The notes: generated by a model not told the origin, from the sequence alone. A stretch of 64,000 nt of DNA from CAVRZJ01 sp964594125 (GCA_964594125.1 CAZQLL010000008.1:1-64000); one strand, 5' to 3'. Positions 53,117 through 62,508 are shown, counted from the first letter of the stretch. A program made the numbers and translations.

Positions 53117-55338
53117 GCGTCTCGCCGGAGACCCGTCACCTGACGCTGCCGAGTCCGTTCGCACTGGAGTCCGGGGTCGAGCTGCCGGAAGTCACCGTCG
53201 CCTACCGCACCTGGGGGCGCCTGAACGCCGCTGGCGACAACGCGGTGCTGGCCTGCCACGCGCTCACCGGCTCGGCCGACGTCGACGCCTGGTGGCCGGC
53301 GCTGCTCGGGAGAGGCCGCGCGCTCGACCCCGCCCGCGACTTCGTGATCTGCTCCAACGTGCTCGGCGGCTGCTACGGCAGCAGCGGGCCGACCTCGCCC
53401 CGCCCCGGCCGAGGCGAGCCATGGGGCCCCGACTTCCCGCCGGTGACCGTGCGCGACATGGTGCGCGTGCAGCGCGAGCTGCTCGCCGCGCTCGGGGTGC
53501 GCCGCCTGCGCCTGGTGATCGGCGGCTCGCTCGGCGGCATGCAGGCGCTCGAGTGGGCGGCGACGTACCCCGACCTCGTCGGCGGCGCCGCAGTGATCGC
53601 CGCGCCGGGGCGCCACCCCGCATGGGCGACCGGGCTGTCTGCCGCGCAGCGCGCCGCGATTCTCGGCGACCCGCGCTTTCGCGGCGGCCGCTACCCGGCC
53701 GGCGACGGACCGCACCAGGGGCTCGCCGCCGCGCGGATGATCGCGATGTGCTCGTACCGCTCGCCACGGTCCTTCGGCGAGCGCTTCGGGCGCGCGGTCG
53801 GGCCCGACGGCCGCTTCGAGGTCGAGCGCTACCTCGCGCATCACGGCGAGCGTCTGGTGGCACGCTTCGACGCCAACACCTACCTGACGCTGCTCGCCGC
53901 GATGGACAGCCACGATGTCGCCCGCGATCGCGGCGACTACGGGGACGTGCTGCGCGCGCTGCCGGTGCCGGTGCTGCTGGTGGCCATCGACTCGGACGTG
54001 CTCTACCCGCCCGCCGAGCTCGAGGAGCTCGCCGAATTGCTGTCCAACGCGACGCTGGAGATGCTCGCATCGCCGCACGGTCACGACGCGTTCCTGATTG
54101 CCGGCGAGGAGGTCGGCGCACTCGTGCGCCGCTTTCGGGCCGCGCTTCCGGCCGCCGACCGCAGCGCCGGCGCCGGCGGGCTGGCGCGGGTGATGAAGTT
54201 CGGCGGCACCTCGGTGGCCGACGCGGCGCGCTTGCAGCGCGTCGCGGCGCTGGTGCGCGAGGCGCGCCGCAACGGGCCCGTGGCAGCGGTGGTCTCGGCG
54301 CTCGCAGGGGTCACCGACGCGCTCGTCCGGCTCGCCGACACGGCGGCGGCCGGCGCGCCGTGGCGGGAGGACCTCGAGCAGCTTGCCGCGCGGCACCGCG
54401 CCTGCGCCACCGCGCTCGGCGCCGGCGCGGCAACGGAGGACGCGCTCGCCGCGGTCCTCGCCGACCTCGCGGCGACGCTCGCGGCGATTGCCGCCGCGGG
54501 CGCGGCGGCCGCGGCGCGCGACGCCGTGCTTGCGTGCGGCGAGCGGCTGTCGCTCGCGCTCGCCAGCGCTGCGCTTTCCGCTGCCGGGCTCGACCCCGAG
54601 CCGTGGGACACCCGCACGCTGGTGGTCACCGACAGCACGTTCGGCGAGGCAGCGGTGGACGCCGACGCAACGAGGACGCGCGTCGCGGCCGCGTGGCGCG
54701 CGCTGCGGCCGGGCGCAACGCCGGTGGCGACCGGTTTCATAGCGGCCGACCGCGAGGGGCGCACGACCACGCTCGGGCGCGGTGGCTCGGACTACTCGGC
54801 GAGCCTGCTCGCCGCCGCGCTCGACGCCGGCTGCGTCGAGATCTGGACCGACGTCGACGGCGTGCTCTCGGCGCCGCCGGCACTCGCCGCCGGGCGCCCG
54901 GTGCCGTGCCTGTCCTATGCCGAGGCGGAGCAACTCGCTCGCTACGGCGGCAAGGTGCTGCACCCGGCCACGATGGCGCCGGCCGCGGCCGCCGGCATCC
55001 CGATCATGGTGCGCAACACGTTCAACCCGGAGGGGCCGCGCACGCTGGTGGCGAGCCGCGTTGCCGCCGAGGGCGTCGTCGCCGTGACGGCGGTGGCGGC
55101 GGCGGGGCTGGTGGCGGTGATCGGCAGCGGCCTGGCGCCGCTCACCCTGGGCGTGCAGCGAGCGTTGCAGCAGTCCGGCGTCGCGGTGCTCGCCACGGTC
55201 GGCGCCGGCTCGCCGCACGCGCTGGTGGTGCAGGTGCCGCCGGCCGACAGCGCGCGCGCCGTCGGGGTTCTCCACGAGGAGCTGATCGGCCGCCCGCGCG
55301 GCCACGCCGTCGCGGCGCGCGCCGCGGCTGGGAGGTAG
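53113..55338 (+). CDS. metX-lysC: homoserine O-acetyltransferase / aspartokinase fusion
   Basis: 741 aa in one continuous frame. Residues 1-350 are MetX: S139 in GGSLGGMQALEWA, D295 (AIDSDVLYPP) and H324 (HGHDAFL) as the catalytic triad. Residues 361-741 are aspartokinase: VMKFGGTSVADAARLQR, VACGERLS-type LACGERLSLAL, TTLGRGGSDYSA and EIWTDVDGV. The regulatory part (about 655-735) fits one ACT domain rather than the usual two. A GTG-ATG at 54190-54195 could allow internal initiation but has no good ribosome site. It joins the first pathway enzyme to the O-acetylation that commits homoserine to methionine. Confidence 0.88.
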   Translation: MSVSPETRHLTLPSPFALESGVELPEVTVAYRTWGRLNAAGDNAVLACHALTGSADVDAWWPALLGRGRALDPARDFVICSNVLGGCYGSSGPTSPRPGRGEPWGPDFPPVTVRDMVRVQRELLAALGVRRLRLVIGGSLGGMQALEWAATYPDLVGGAAVIAAPGRHPAWATGLSAAQRAAILGDPRFRGGRYPAGDGPHQGLAAARMIAMCSYRSPRSFGERFGRAVGPDGRFEVERYLAHHGERLVARFDANTYLTLLAAMDSHDVARDRGDYGDVLRALPVPVLLVAIDSDVLYPPAELEELAELLSNATLEMLASPHGHDAFLIAGEEVGALVRRFRAALPAADRSAGAGGLARVMKFGGTSVADAARLQRVAALVREARRNGPVAAVVSALAGVTDALVRLADTAAAGAPWREDLEQLAARHRACATALGAGAATEDALAAVLADLAATLAAIAAAGAAAAARDAVLACGERLSLALASAALSAAGLDPEPWDTRTLVVTDSTFGEAAVDADATRTRVAAAWRALRPGATPVATGFIAADREGRTTTLGRGGSDYSASLLAAALDAGCVEIWTDVDGVLSAPPALAAGRPVPCLSYAEAEQLARYGGKVLHPATMAPAAAAGIPIMVRNTFNPEGPRTLVASRVAAEGVVAVTAVAAAGLVAVIGSGLAPLTLGVQRALQQSGVAVLATVGAGSPHALVVQVPPADSARAVGVLHEELIGRPRGHAVAARAAAGR

Positions 55339-55341
55339 ACG

Positions 55342-56532
55342 ATGAGCGCAACTTCGGTGGCCACGCCCACACCCGATCATGACTATGCGCGCGCGGAGCG
55401 CGCGCCCCACACCCGTCCGGCCACGCCCGCTGCGCCCCGTGAGCGGCTGCGGGTCGGGATCCTCGGCGCCACGGGCGCCGTTGGCCAGAAGCTGATCGCC
55501 CGGCTCGCCGGCCACCCGTGGCTGGAGGTCACGGCGGTCGCGGCCTCACACCGCTCCGCGGGGCGGCGCTACGGCGACGCGGTGCACTGGCTCGAGGCGG
55601 CGCCGCTGCCGCCGGAGGTCGCCGCGCTCACCGTCCAGGAGGCGGCGCCCCCGCTCGACTGCGACCTGGTGATCTCGGCGCTCGACGCGGACGTAGCGCG
55701 CGAGGTCGAGCCCGCGTTCGCCGCCGCCGGCTACCCTGTGTTCTCGAACGCCTCGGCTCACCGCATGCGCCCCGACGTGCCGCTGCTGGTGCCCGAGGTC
55801 AACCCCGACCACCTGTGCCTCGTCGAGCGGCAGGCGACGGCGCCGGGGTTCATCGTCACCAACCCCAACTGCTCGACGGTCGGCCTCGTGCTCGCGCTCA
55901 AACCGCTCGCCGACGCGTTCGGCATCGACGCCGTGCAGGTGACGACAATGCAGGCGGCCTCGGGCGCCGGCTACCCCGGCGTTTCGTCGCTCGACATCCT
56001 CGGCAACGTGATCCCGCACATCGCCGGCGAGGAGGCAAAGCTCGAGAGCGAGCCGCGCAGGATCCTCGGCGTGCTCGCGGGCGGCAGCGTCGCGGAGCAC
56101 GCTGTGACGATCAGCGCCCAGGCCAACCGCGTCCCGGTGCTCGACGGCCACCTGCTGTCGATCGCGGTGCGGACCGCCCGGCCGGCGAGCGTCGCCGACG
56201 TGCGCGCGGCGCTGGCCGCGTTCGCTTCACCGCTCGCCGGGCTCGGCCTGCCGAGCGCTCCAGCGCGGCCGGTCGAGCTGCTGCCAGACAGCGAGCCGCC
56301 GCAGCCGCGGCGCCTCGCCGAGCGCGGCGCCGGCATGGTCGTGCACGTCGGCTGCGTTCGCCCGTGCCCGGTGCTCGGCGTGCGCTTCGTCGCGCTCGTC
56401 CACAACACGGTGCGCGGCGCCGCCGGCGCCGCACTCCTCAACGCCGAACTGGCAATCCGTCAGGGGCTGGTGGCGCCGCGCGCCGCCGCGGCGGCACGAG
56501 AGGAGGTGTCGCTTGCCGCGTTCGCGTGGTGA
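55342..56532 (+). CDS. asd: aspartate-semialdehyde dehydrogenase
   Basis: 396 aa. NADP-binding GILGATGAVGQKLIARL, the active-site Cys in FIVTNPNCSTVGLVLALKPL, and the metal/substrate segment SGAGYPGVSSLDILGNVIPH. This is the archaeal/fungal-like ASD subfamily. A ~35-residue non-conserved N-terminal extension precedes the core. Lies 3 nt after the fusion gene and completes aspartate to aspartate semialdehyde within the operon. No homoserine dehydrogenase follows. Confidence 0.92.
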   Translation: MSATSVATPTPDHDYARAERAPHTRPATPAAPRERLRVGILGATGAVGQKLIARLAGHPWLEVTAVAASHRSAGRRYGDAVHWLEAAPLPPEVAALTVQEAAPPLDCDLVISALDADVAREVEPAFAAAGYPVFSNASAHRMRPDVPLLVPEVNPDHLCLVERQATAPGFIVTNPNCSTVGLVLALKPLADAFGIDAVQVTTMQAASGAGYPGVSSLDILGNVIPHIAGEEAKLESEPRRILGVLAGGSVAEHAVTISAQANRVPVLDGHLLSIAVRTARPASVADVRAALAAFASPLAGLGLPSAPARPVELLPDSEPPQPRRLAERGAGMVVHVGCVRPCPVLGVRFVALVHNTVRGAAGAALLNAELAIRQGLVAPRAAAAAREEVSLAAFAW

Positions 56533-56539
56533 CGGCGCG

Positions 56540-56746
56540 CTACAGCTCGAACGGCTCGAAGCCCAAGAAGGTGCGGGCGAGGTCGCGCGGCCGTGGCAGC
56601 CAGTCAGGCGACTGCAGCAGCGCAATGCGCGTCAGCAGACCCGCCTCCGGCTGCGGGCGCAGGCGCGCGAGCGCGGCGACATCCTCCGCCGTGGTCGGGA
56701 GGTCAGCCTCGAGGTCGGGCAGCTCAGGCGGTCTCGACGAGCTCAC
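56540..56746 (-). CDS. small protein encoded behind a nucleotidyltransferase
   Basis: 68 aa from GTG 56746, overlapping the upstream nucleotidyltransferase end by 23 nt. Contains LPTTAEDVAALARLRPQPEA and WLPRPRDLARTFLGFEP. No domain is recognised. Convergent with asd, 7 nt apart. The overlap suggests a coupled two-gene module like the pairs at 4347 and 50593. Confidence 0.5.
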   Translation of the reverse strand: MSSSRPPELPDLEADLPTTAEDVAALARLRPQPEAGLLTRIALLQSPDWLPRPRDLARTFLGFEPFEL

Positions 56747-57254
56747 GGAAACGTCTCTCCAAGCCGTGCCTGGCGAACTGGCGCTCGACCGCTGTTCGGT
56801 CGACACCGGGGAGCGAGAGCAGGAAGCGGATGTCGGCCATCTCCGCGAACGTCCGCGACGGGTCGTTCTTCATGGCGAGCACCTTCATCGCCGCCAGGTG
56901 CTCCGGTGCGATCACGGCGATCGGCTTGCCACCGGGGCCCGGCTGGGTGCGGGCGGCACCCAGCACGGCGTCGCGGGTCGCGCCGCGCAGGTACACCAGA
57001 TCGATTCGCCCGAGCTCCGGCTCGGAGTGCAGGTGGTTGGAGTAGCCGGAGGACCTGTGCAGCGTCCGGTAGCCGTTTGCCTCGAGAAAGGCGATCAGCT
57101 CGTCCTGTCGGTCGCCGTCCACTGCCAGGTCGAGGTCGAATGTCGTCCGCGGAAGGCCATGCGCGGCCATCGCCAGACCGCCGATGAGGACCGTGGGGAC
57201 CGCGGCCGCGGCGGTGAAGCTGTCCACAAGTGCGAGCGCCCTCGCGAAGTCCAT
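56724..57254 (-). CDS. nucleotidyltransferase (AbiEii-like / putative antitoxin-type)
   Basis: 176 aa. VPTVLIGGLAMAAHGLPRTT is followed by the acidic pair D40/D42 (FDLDLAV), then RIDLVYLRG and PEHLAAMKVLAMKNDPSRTF with a C-terminal DIRFLL motif. This is the minimal nucleotidyltransferase layout found in AbiE-type systems and solitary genes. The start ATG is normal, unlike the two other nucleotidyltransferases here. Confidence 0.75.
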   Translation of the reverse strand: MDFARALALVDSFTAAAAVPTVLIGGLAMAAHGLPRTTFDLDLAVDGDRQDELIAFLEANGYRTLHRSSGYSNHLHSEPELGRIDLVYLRGATRDAVLGAARTQPGPGGKPIAVIAPEHLAAMKVLAMKNDPSRTFAEMADIRFLLSLPGVDRTAVERQFARHGLERRFRELVETA

Positions 57255-57359
57255 CGCAAAACACCTGGCGACTCAAGAATAGCAGCCCGTGGCGACCAAG
57301 GCCGCCAGCGGGTTTGCCGGCCGCTCCCGCCTCCGCCAGCGCCTTTCGGCAGCGATCCG

Positions 57360-58838
57360 TCAGCTTCCCGCTGCCGGCTGTCGGCTTGCATCTCTCAGGG
57401 TCTCGACGGCGCGACGCAGGCGCCGGCGGCACACCTCGCGGCCGAGCACCTCCATCGTCTCGAACAGCGGCGGTGTCGCCGCCTTGCCGGTCACCGCAAT
57501 GCGCACCGGCATGAACAGGTCGCCCGGCTTCCAGGCGATCGCCTCGGCGAACGCGCGCATCACCGCCTCGAGGCCGGCGGCGTTCCAGTCGAGCAGCGGG
57601 TCGAGCCGCTCCTCGAGCATGCGTCCCAGTGCGTCGGCGGTCTCCGCGGCTGTGCGCTTCTTGGCGACCAGCTTCTCCCGCGCCTCGCCGTCGTACGCCA
57701 CCTCGCCGACGAAGAAGAAGCGCGCGTAATCGACGAAATCCTCGAGCTTGTCGACGCGCTCGTGCGCGAGCGGCAGCACTTTGAGCAGGTACTCGTCGGA
57801 GAGTACCGTCTGACGCAGGCGTGCGAGGAGCTCGCCCACCGCCATCCTGCGAAGGTACTTTCCGTTCATCCAGGTGAGCTTCTCGAGATCGAACACCGGC
57901 CCGCCGAGCGTGATGTCCTTGATGTCGAACGCGGCGATGAACTCCTCGACCGTGAACTCCTCGCGATCCGCGGAGATCGCCCACCCCATCAGCGCGAGGT
58001 AGTTGAGGATCGCCTCCGGGAAATAACCGGCGCGGCGGTAGAAGTTCAGGGACACCGGGTTCTTGCGCTTGGAGATCTTCGACTTGTCGGCATTTCGCAG
58101 CAGCGGCAGGTGGCAGAAGACGGGCTCCGGCCAGCCGAACGCACGGTAGAGCTGCGCGTGCTTCGGCAGCGAGGAGATCCACTCCTCGGCGCGGATCACG
58201 TGGGTGATCTCCATCAGGCGGTCGTCGACGACGTTGGCGAGGTGGTAGGTGGGGTACCCATCGCTCTTGATCAGCACCTGATCGTCGACCAGCGTGTTGT
58301 CGAACTCGAGCTCGCCGCGCAGCAGGTCGGTCACCCTCGTCGTCCCCTCGCGCGGCATCGCCAGGCGGATCACGTGCGGCTCGCCGGCGGCGCGGCGGCG
58401 CGACGCCTCGGCGGCCGGGATGGCGCGGCAGAGGCCGTCGTAGCCGGTGGCCCGCGCCAGCTTCTTCTCGAGCTGCTCCCTGCGCAGCGCGTCGAGGCGC
58501 TCGCGGGTGCAGAAGCAGGGGTATGCCGCGCCGTTCGCGACGAGCTGCTCGGCGTGCTCGGTGTAGATCGCGAAGCGCTCGCTCTGCCGGTACGGCCCGT
58601 GCGGGCCGCCGACATCGGGGCCCTCGTCCCAGTCGAGGCCGAGCCAGCGCAGCGACTCGAAGATCATCCGCTCGGCGGTGGGGTTCGAGCGCTCGCGGTC
58701 GGTGTCCTCGATGCGGAGAATGAACTGGCCGCCGTTCTTCTTCGCCCACGCGTAGTTGAACAGCGCGACGTACGCCGTCCCGACGTGCGGGTCCCCCGTC
58801 GGGCTGGGCGCGATCCTGGTTCGCACAACGTTTCCCAT
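57360..58838 (-). CDS. gltX: glutamyl-tRNA synthetase
   Basis: 492 aa. The class I HIGH-motif region is RIAPSPTGDPHVGTAYVALF and the KMSKS-loop equivalent is KISKRKNP. RIEDTDRERSN and LKSDGYPTYHLANVVDD (read as IKSDGYPTYHLA) are conserved. The ATG at 58838 follows GGAGACAG; an in-frame ATG at 58952 would lie upstream of the -10 at 58893-58888 and is rejected. Confidence 0.95.
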   Translation of the reverse strand: MGNVVRTRIAPSPTGDPHVGTAYVALFNYAWAKKNGGQFILRIEDTDRERSNPTAERMIFESLRWLGLDWDEGPDVGGPHGPYRQSERFAIYTEHAEQLVANGAAYPCFCTRERLDALRREQLEKKLARATGYDGLCRAIPAAEASRRRAAGEPHVIRLAMPREGTTRVTDLLRGELEFDNTLVDDQVLIKSDGYPTYHLANVVDDRLMEITHVIRAEEWISSLPKHAQLYRAFGWPEPVFCHLPLLRNADKSKISKRKNPVSLNFYRRAGYFPEAILNYLALMGWAISADREEFTVEEFIAAFDIKDITLGGPVFDLEKLTWMNGKYLRRMAVGELLARLRQTVLSDEYLLKVLPLAHERVDKLEDFVDYARFFFVGEVAYDGEAREKLVAKKRTAAETADALGRMLEERLDPLLDWNAAGLEAVMRAFAEAIAWKPGDLFMPVRIAVTGKAATPPLFETMEVLGREVCRRRLRRAVETLRDASRQPAAGS

Positions 58839-58887
58839 GTGAGCTGTCTCCGCCGCCGCCCGGGCTTCGCAGCAGGGCAGCGTCTGG

Positions 58888-58896
58888 AGTCTAGCA
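58888..58896 (-). promoter_or_regulatory. extended -10 for gltX
   Basis: TGC-TAGACT on the minus strand (hexamer 58893 to 58888). The predicted leader is about 43 nt with a GGAG ribosome site. Confidence 0.45.
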
Positions 58897-58958
58897 GCGG
58901 CGGCCGTACTCCGCCGCTCGCGCACCCGGTCAACGCGCCGGCGCGCGCCCATCTCCCA

Positions 58959-60128
58959 TCACCCGCCGGTAAGCGGAAGGACGCGCTCGATGAGCGCCGT
59001 CCAGTAGCGGACGCCGGCCGCGAGGATGTCGTCGTTGAAGTCGTAGCGCGGGCTGTGCAGGCCGGGGTTGTCGCCCTCCCGCGCGGCGCCGAGCCACGCG
59101 TAGCAGCCGGGCACTGCGCGGACAAGGTAGGCAAAGTCCTCGCCGCCCATGCTCGGGTCGGCGTCGGTGACCACGCGGTCGCGGCCGACCGCTGCCGCCG
59201 CGGCGTCTCGGCACACCACCGCCGCCGCCGCGTCGTTGACCGTCGGCGGGTAACCTCCGTCGTAATGCACCTCGGCGCAGACGCCGTGAGCCGCCGCGAC
59301 CCCGGCGCATACACGCCGCAGTCCGTCGTGGAGGAGGTCCTCAACCAGCGGGTCGAGAAACCGGATGGTGCCCACCAGGGTCGCCGTCTCCGGCAGGATG
59401 TTGTCGGCGCTGCCGGCGTGGAAGCGGGTCACGCTCACCACCCCGGCGCGCAGCGGGTCGAGGGTGCGCGAGACCAGCGACTGCAGCCCCTGCACGATCG
59501 CCGAGCCGGCGACCACGGGATCCGCCGCGAGGTGCGGCATGGCGGCGTGTCCGCCGCGGCCTGTCACGATGACCTCGAATGTTCCGGTACCCGCCATCAC
59601 GGGACCCGGCCTGACGGCGATGGTGCCGGCCGGCATCGCCGGCCAGTTGTGCAGGCCGAACACCATCTCCACGGGGAACCTCTCGAGCAGCCCCTGCTCG
59701 ACCATCACCCGACCGCCGCCCCCGCCCTCCTCGGCGGGCTGGAAGATCAGGTGCACCACGCCGTCGAACCGGCGCGTACCCGCCAGCACCGCGGCGGCGC
59801 CGAGAAGCATCGCGGTGTGGCCGTCGTGCCCACAGGCGTGCATGCGGCCGGCCGCGGTCGAGCGGTGCGCGACATTGCCCATCTCCGCGAGCGGCAGCCC
59901 GTCCATGTCGGCGCGCAGGCCGATCGCGCGCGTCCCCGGGCCGGCGCGCAGGGTGCCAACGACACCGGTGCCGGCGAGGCCGCGGTGCACCTCGATCCCG
60001 AGCGCAGCGAGGCGTTCCGCGACGATGTCCGCGGTGCGGTGCTCGGCAAAACCAAGCTCCGGATGAGCATGGAGGTCGCGGCGTAGCGCCACGAGATCCG
60101 CGAGCATGGCCTGGCTCAACTCTTCCAT
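58959..60128 (-). CDS. M20-family metal-dependent amidohydrolase
   Basis: 389 aa. DLHAHPELGFAEHRTADIVA, IGLRADMDGLPLAE, MHACGHDGHTAMLLGAA (metal ligands), QPAEEGGGG and GGEDFAYLV mark the hippurate hydrolase / IAA-amino-acid hydrolase branch. Cleaves N-acyl amino acids. It is the last gene of the minus-strand catabolic operon, 19 nt after the amidohydrolase. No signal peptide, so cytoplasmic. Confidence 0.88.
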   Translation of the reverse strand: MEELSQAMLADLVALRRDLHAHPELGFAEHRTADIVAERLAALGIEVHRGLAGTGVVGTLRAGPGTRAIGLRADMDGLPLAEMGNVAHRSTAAGRMHACGHDGHTAMLLGAAAVLAGTRRFDGVVHLIFQPAEEGGGGGRVMVEQGLLERFPVEMVFGLHNWPAMPAGTIAVRPGPVMAGTGTFEVIVTGRGGHAAMPHLAADPVVAGSAIVQGLQSLVSRTLDPLRAGVVSVTRFHAGSADNILPETATLVGTIRFLDPLVEDLLHDGLRRVCAGVAAAHGVCAEVHYDGGYPPTVNDAAAAVVCRDAAAAAVGRDRVVTDADPSMGGEDFAYLVRAVPGCYAWLGAAREGDNPGLHSPRYDFNDDILAAGVRYWTALIERVLPLTGG

Positions 60129-60147
60129 GGCGCCATTCTCCTCCGTG

Positions 60148-61377
60148 TCACGCCCTCTTTCGCAGCACCCGCCCCTCCCCCATGACCATTACCGGGAATG
60201 CCGCCAGGTGCAGCGGGTCGCGGTCCCAGACCACTAGACTCGCCAGCTTGCCCGCCGCGACCGTGCCGAGATCGGCGTCGAGCCCGAGAATGCGGGCGTT
60301 TCGCGAGGTGACGAGTGCCAGCGCCTCCGCCTCGCTCATGCCCTGGAACAGGAAGTACTTCAGCGAGTCGCGCAGCGCCGGCGCCATGATCACCGGGTGG
60401 TCGGTCATCAGCCCGTACTCGGCGCGCGACTCCATCAGCAGCTTGACGTTGCGGAAGTCCATGTGGCGCAGCTCGACCTTGTACGCCAGGCACCCGGGCG
60501 GCCCGTACACCACGCGGATTCCGGCGTCGGCGAGCGCGTCGAACACCTCGCGGTGGTGGATGTCGAGGGCGTGGTCGGCGGTCACCTTGAGGCCGTACTT
60601 GCGCGCCAGCTCGACCAGGTACAGCGCGTCGTCCTCCTTGTGGACGTGCACCTTGACCGTGCGCCCGGATCGGAGCAACTCGAGCAGCGCCCGCTCCTCG
60701 GCGTCGAGCTCGAGCGCGTGCTCGCGTGCGATCAGCTCGCGCTCGGCCGCGACCTCGGAGCGCGGGAGCTTCGCCTCGCGGGCGCGCCGCTCGAGCTCAC
60801 GCTGTTTGCGCTCGCGCGCGATGTCGGCCTTCGCCTGCTTGGCGAGCACCGCGTCGAAGCGCTTCTCGAGCATCCCGTAGATCCCCATGCGGGTGTTCGG
60901 CCGCGTGCCCTTCCACGCCACCGTCGAGCGCGGATTGAAGCCGAGCGCCATCTTGAAGCCATAGTCGGACACCAGCGCCTCGGCGCGGTTGGCGGCCCAG
61001 TTGCGGATCACCATCGCCCGTCCGCCGACCAGGTTGCCGCTGCCCGGCACGATGCACGAGTACAGCACGCCGAGCTCGACCGCCTCGGCGAACGCGGCGT
61101 CGTCGAAGTAGACGCTGTCGAGCGGATCGTTGACCGCCGAGAACTGGTCGGTGTGGTCGTTGGCCTCCGCCTCGTCGCCCGGCTCGCCCTGCCGCAGCAT
61201 GCCGATGTGCGAGTGGGCATCGATGAACGCCGGTGTGACGAAACCGGAGAAGTTGGGCCTGAGGCGCCGCTTGCCCACCTCGACGATGCGCTCCCCTTCG
61301 ACGACGACGGTGACGCCGTCCCGCATGCACTCGCCGTCGAACAGCGTCTCGGCTCGGATTACGGTGGTTCTCGCCAT
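60148..61377 (-). CDS. imidazolonepropionase-like amidohydrolase
   Basis: 409 aa. TIM-barrel amidohydrolase: VTPAFIDAHSHIGML (metal HxH), VHVHKEDDALYLVELARKYG and TADHALDIHH (metal His), MTDHPVIMAP (Asp), and the C-terminal TVAAGKLASLVVWDRDPLHL sandwich. A Lys/Glu/Arg-rich ~60-residue helical insert (around ARERKQRELERRAREAKL) is unusual. Possibly a dipeptidase or cyclic-amide hydrolase. Substrate unknown. Confidence 0.82.
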   Translation of the reverse strand: MARTTVIRAETLFDGECMRDGVTVVVEGERIVEVGKRRLRPNFSGFVTPAFIDAHSHIGMLRQGEPGDEAEANDHTDQFSAVNDPLDSVYFDDAAFAEAVELGVLYSCIVPGSGNLVGGRAMVIRNWAANRAEALVSDYGFKMALGFNPRSTVAWKGTRPNTRMGIYGMLEKRFDAVLAKQAKADIARERKQRELERRAREAKLPRSEVAAERELIAREHALELDAEERALLELLRSGRTVKVHVHKEDDALYLVELARKYGLKVTADHALDIHHREVFDALADAGIRVVYGPPGCLAYKVELRHMDFRNVKLLMESRAEYGLMTDHPVIMAPALRDSLKYFLFQGMSEAEALALVTSRNARILGLDADLGTVAAGKLASLVVWDRDPLHLAAFPVMVMGEGRVLRKRA

Positions 61378-61389
61378 GAGTTCCCCCTT

Positions 61390-62508
61390 TCAGCGCGCGA
61401 CGAAGGTCTGCCGCCGCAGCGTGATGCTCGCGATCGCGCTCTCGTCGATCGCGATCCCCAGCCCGGGTCCGGCCGGCACCGTGACCGTGCCGTCCTCGGC
61501 GTTGAGCGTGATCGGCTCGGCCACGGCGATTGCAAAGCGCTCGTGCGACACCGCAATGTCCGAGTGCAGCGTGACGCCGGGCAGCGCCGCCATCGCCACC
61601 TTCGCCGCCGTGCCGATCTCCGTCTCCACCATGCCGCCGATCCACACCCGCATCCCGTACGACAGGCAGAGGTCGTGGACGCGGCGCGCCTCGCTCCAGC
61701 CGCCGACGCGCGCCGTCTTGATGTTGACGATGTCGCAGGCGCCCAGCGCCGCGGCGACGTGCACGTCGTGGGCGCCGCGGATGCTCTCGTCGAGGCACAG
61801 CGGCGTGCGGATCAGCGGCCGCAGGCGGCTGTGCTCGAAGACGTCGTCGTGGCCGAGCGGCTGCTCGATCATCAGGAGGTCGAGGTCGTCCATCGCCGTG
61901 AAGATCTCGGCGTCCGCAAGCGTGTACGCCGAGTTGGCGTCGAGCATGAGCGGCACCGACGGGAACTCGCGGCGCGCCAGGCGCGCCGGCGTCAGGTCGT
62001 GCCCCGGTCCGATCTTCAGCTTGACCCGCCCGTAGCCCTGCGCGAGGTACCCCGCGATCACGCCGGGCAGCGCCGCCTCGTCCTGGATACCGATGCTGAT
62101 GCCGGTCGTCACGCGCGCCTTCGCGCCCCCGGGGTACGGCGCCGCGAGCTTGGCCGCGAACGACACCCCGTCGCGCTTCGCGATCAGGTCCCACGCCGCC
62201 ATGTCGAGCATCGAGCGCGCGAACGGGTGGCCGCGCACGTGGCGCAGCAGCGGCTCGACGTCCTCCGGCTCGGCGATGTCGCGGCCGAGCAGACCGGGGA
62301 TCAGCAGGTCCGCGGCCACGTGCCACGCGGTCCTCAGCGTCTCGTAGTGGTACCCCTCGATGATCGGGCACTCGCCCCACCCCTCGAGCCCCTCGGCGTG
62401 CACCACCGCGAAGAGGCCTTCGCGGCGCGTCTGGACGCCGAAGCTGACCGCCAGCGGCACCCGCAGCGGCATGCCGTAGTGGATCAGGTCGACGCGCTCG
62501 ATCCTCAC
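61390..62508 (-). CDS. enolase-superfamily enzyme (o-succinylbenzoate synthase / N-acylamino-acid racemase-like)
   Basis: 372 aa. The catalytic pair is in RVKLKIGPG (KxK), with metal acids LDANSAY, MIEQPLGHDD and LCLDESI and general base NIKTARVGGWSEA. This is the MenC/NSAR pattern. Beside an N-acyl hydrolase, racemisation of N-acyl amino acids is more plausible than menaquinone synthesis; no men genes are near. The GTG start overlaps the FAD gene stop (GTGA). Confidence 0.83.
   Translation of the reverse strand: MRIERVDLIHYGMPLRVPLAVSFGVQTRREGLFAVVHAEGLEGWGECPIIEGYHYETLRTAWHVAADLLIPGLLGRDIAEPEDVEPLLRHVRGHPFARSMLDMAAWDLIAKRDGVSFAAKLAAPYPGGAKARVTTGISIGIQDEAALPGVIAGYLAQGYGRVKLKIGPGHDLTPARLARREFPSVPLMLDANSAYTLADAEIFTAMDDLDLLMIEQPLGHDDVFEHSRLRPLIRTPLCLDESIRGAHDVHVAAALGACDIVNIKTARVGGWSEARRVHDLCLSYGMRVWIGGMVETEIGTAAKVAMAALPGVTLHSDIAVSHERFAIAVAEPITLNAEDGTVTVPAGPGLGIAIDESAIASITLRRQTFVAR

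Noticed and set aside
54193..55338. Separate aspartokinase gene starting at ATG 54193
   Set aside because: No stop separates it from metX, and no convincing ribosome site precedes it, so fusion is the simpler reading. Internal initiation remains possible.
58839..58952. 38-residue N-terminal extension of gltX
   Set aside because: The upstream ATG lies before the predicted promoter -10, and the extension is Arg/Ala-rich without conservation. The ATG at 58838 has a ribosome site.
55518..60086. 1522-codon open frame on the plus strand
   Set aside because: It runs antisense through gltX, the nucleotidyltransferase and M20 genes and has only compositional bias, no domain motifs.
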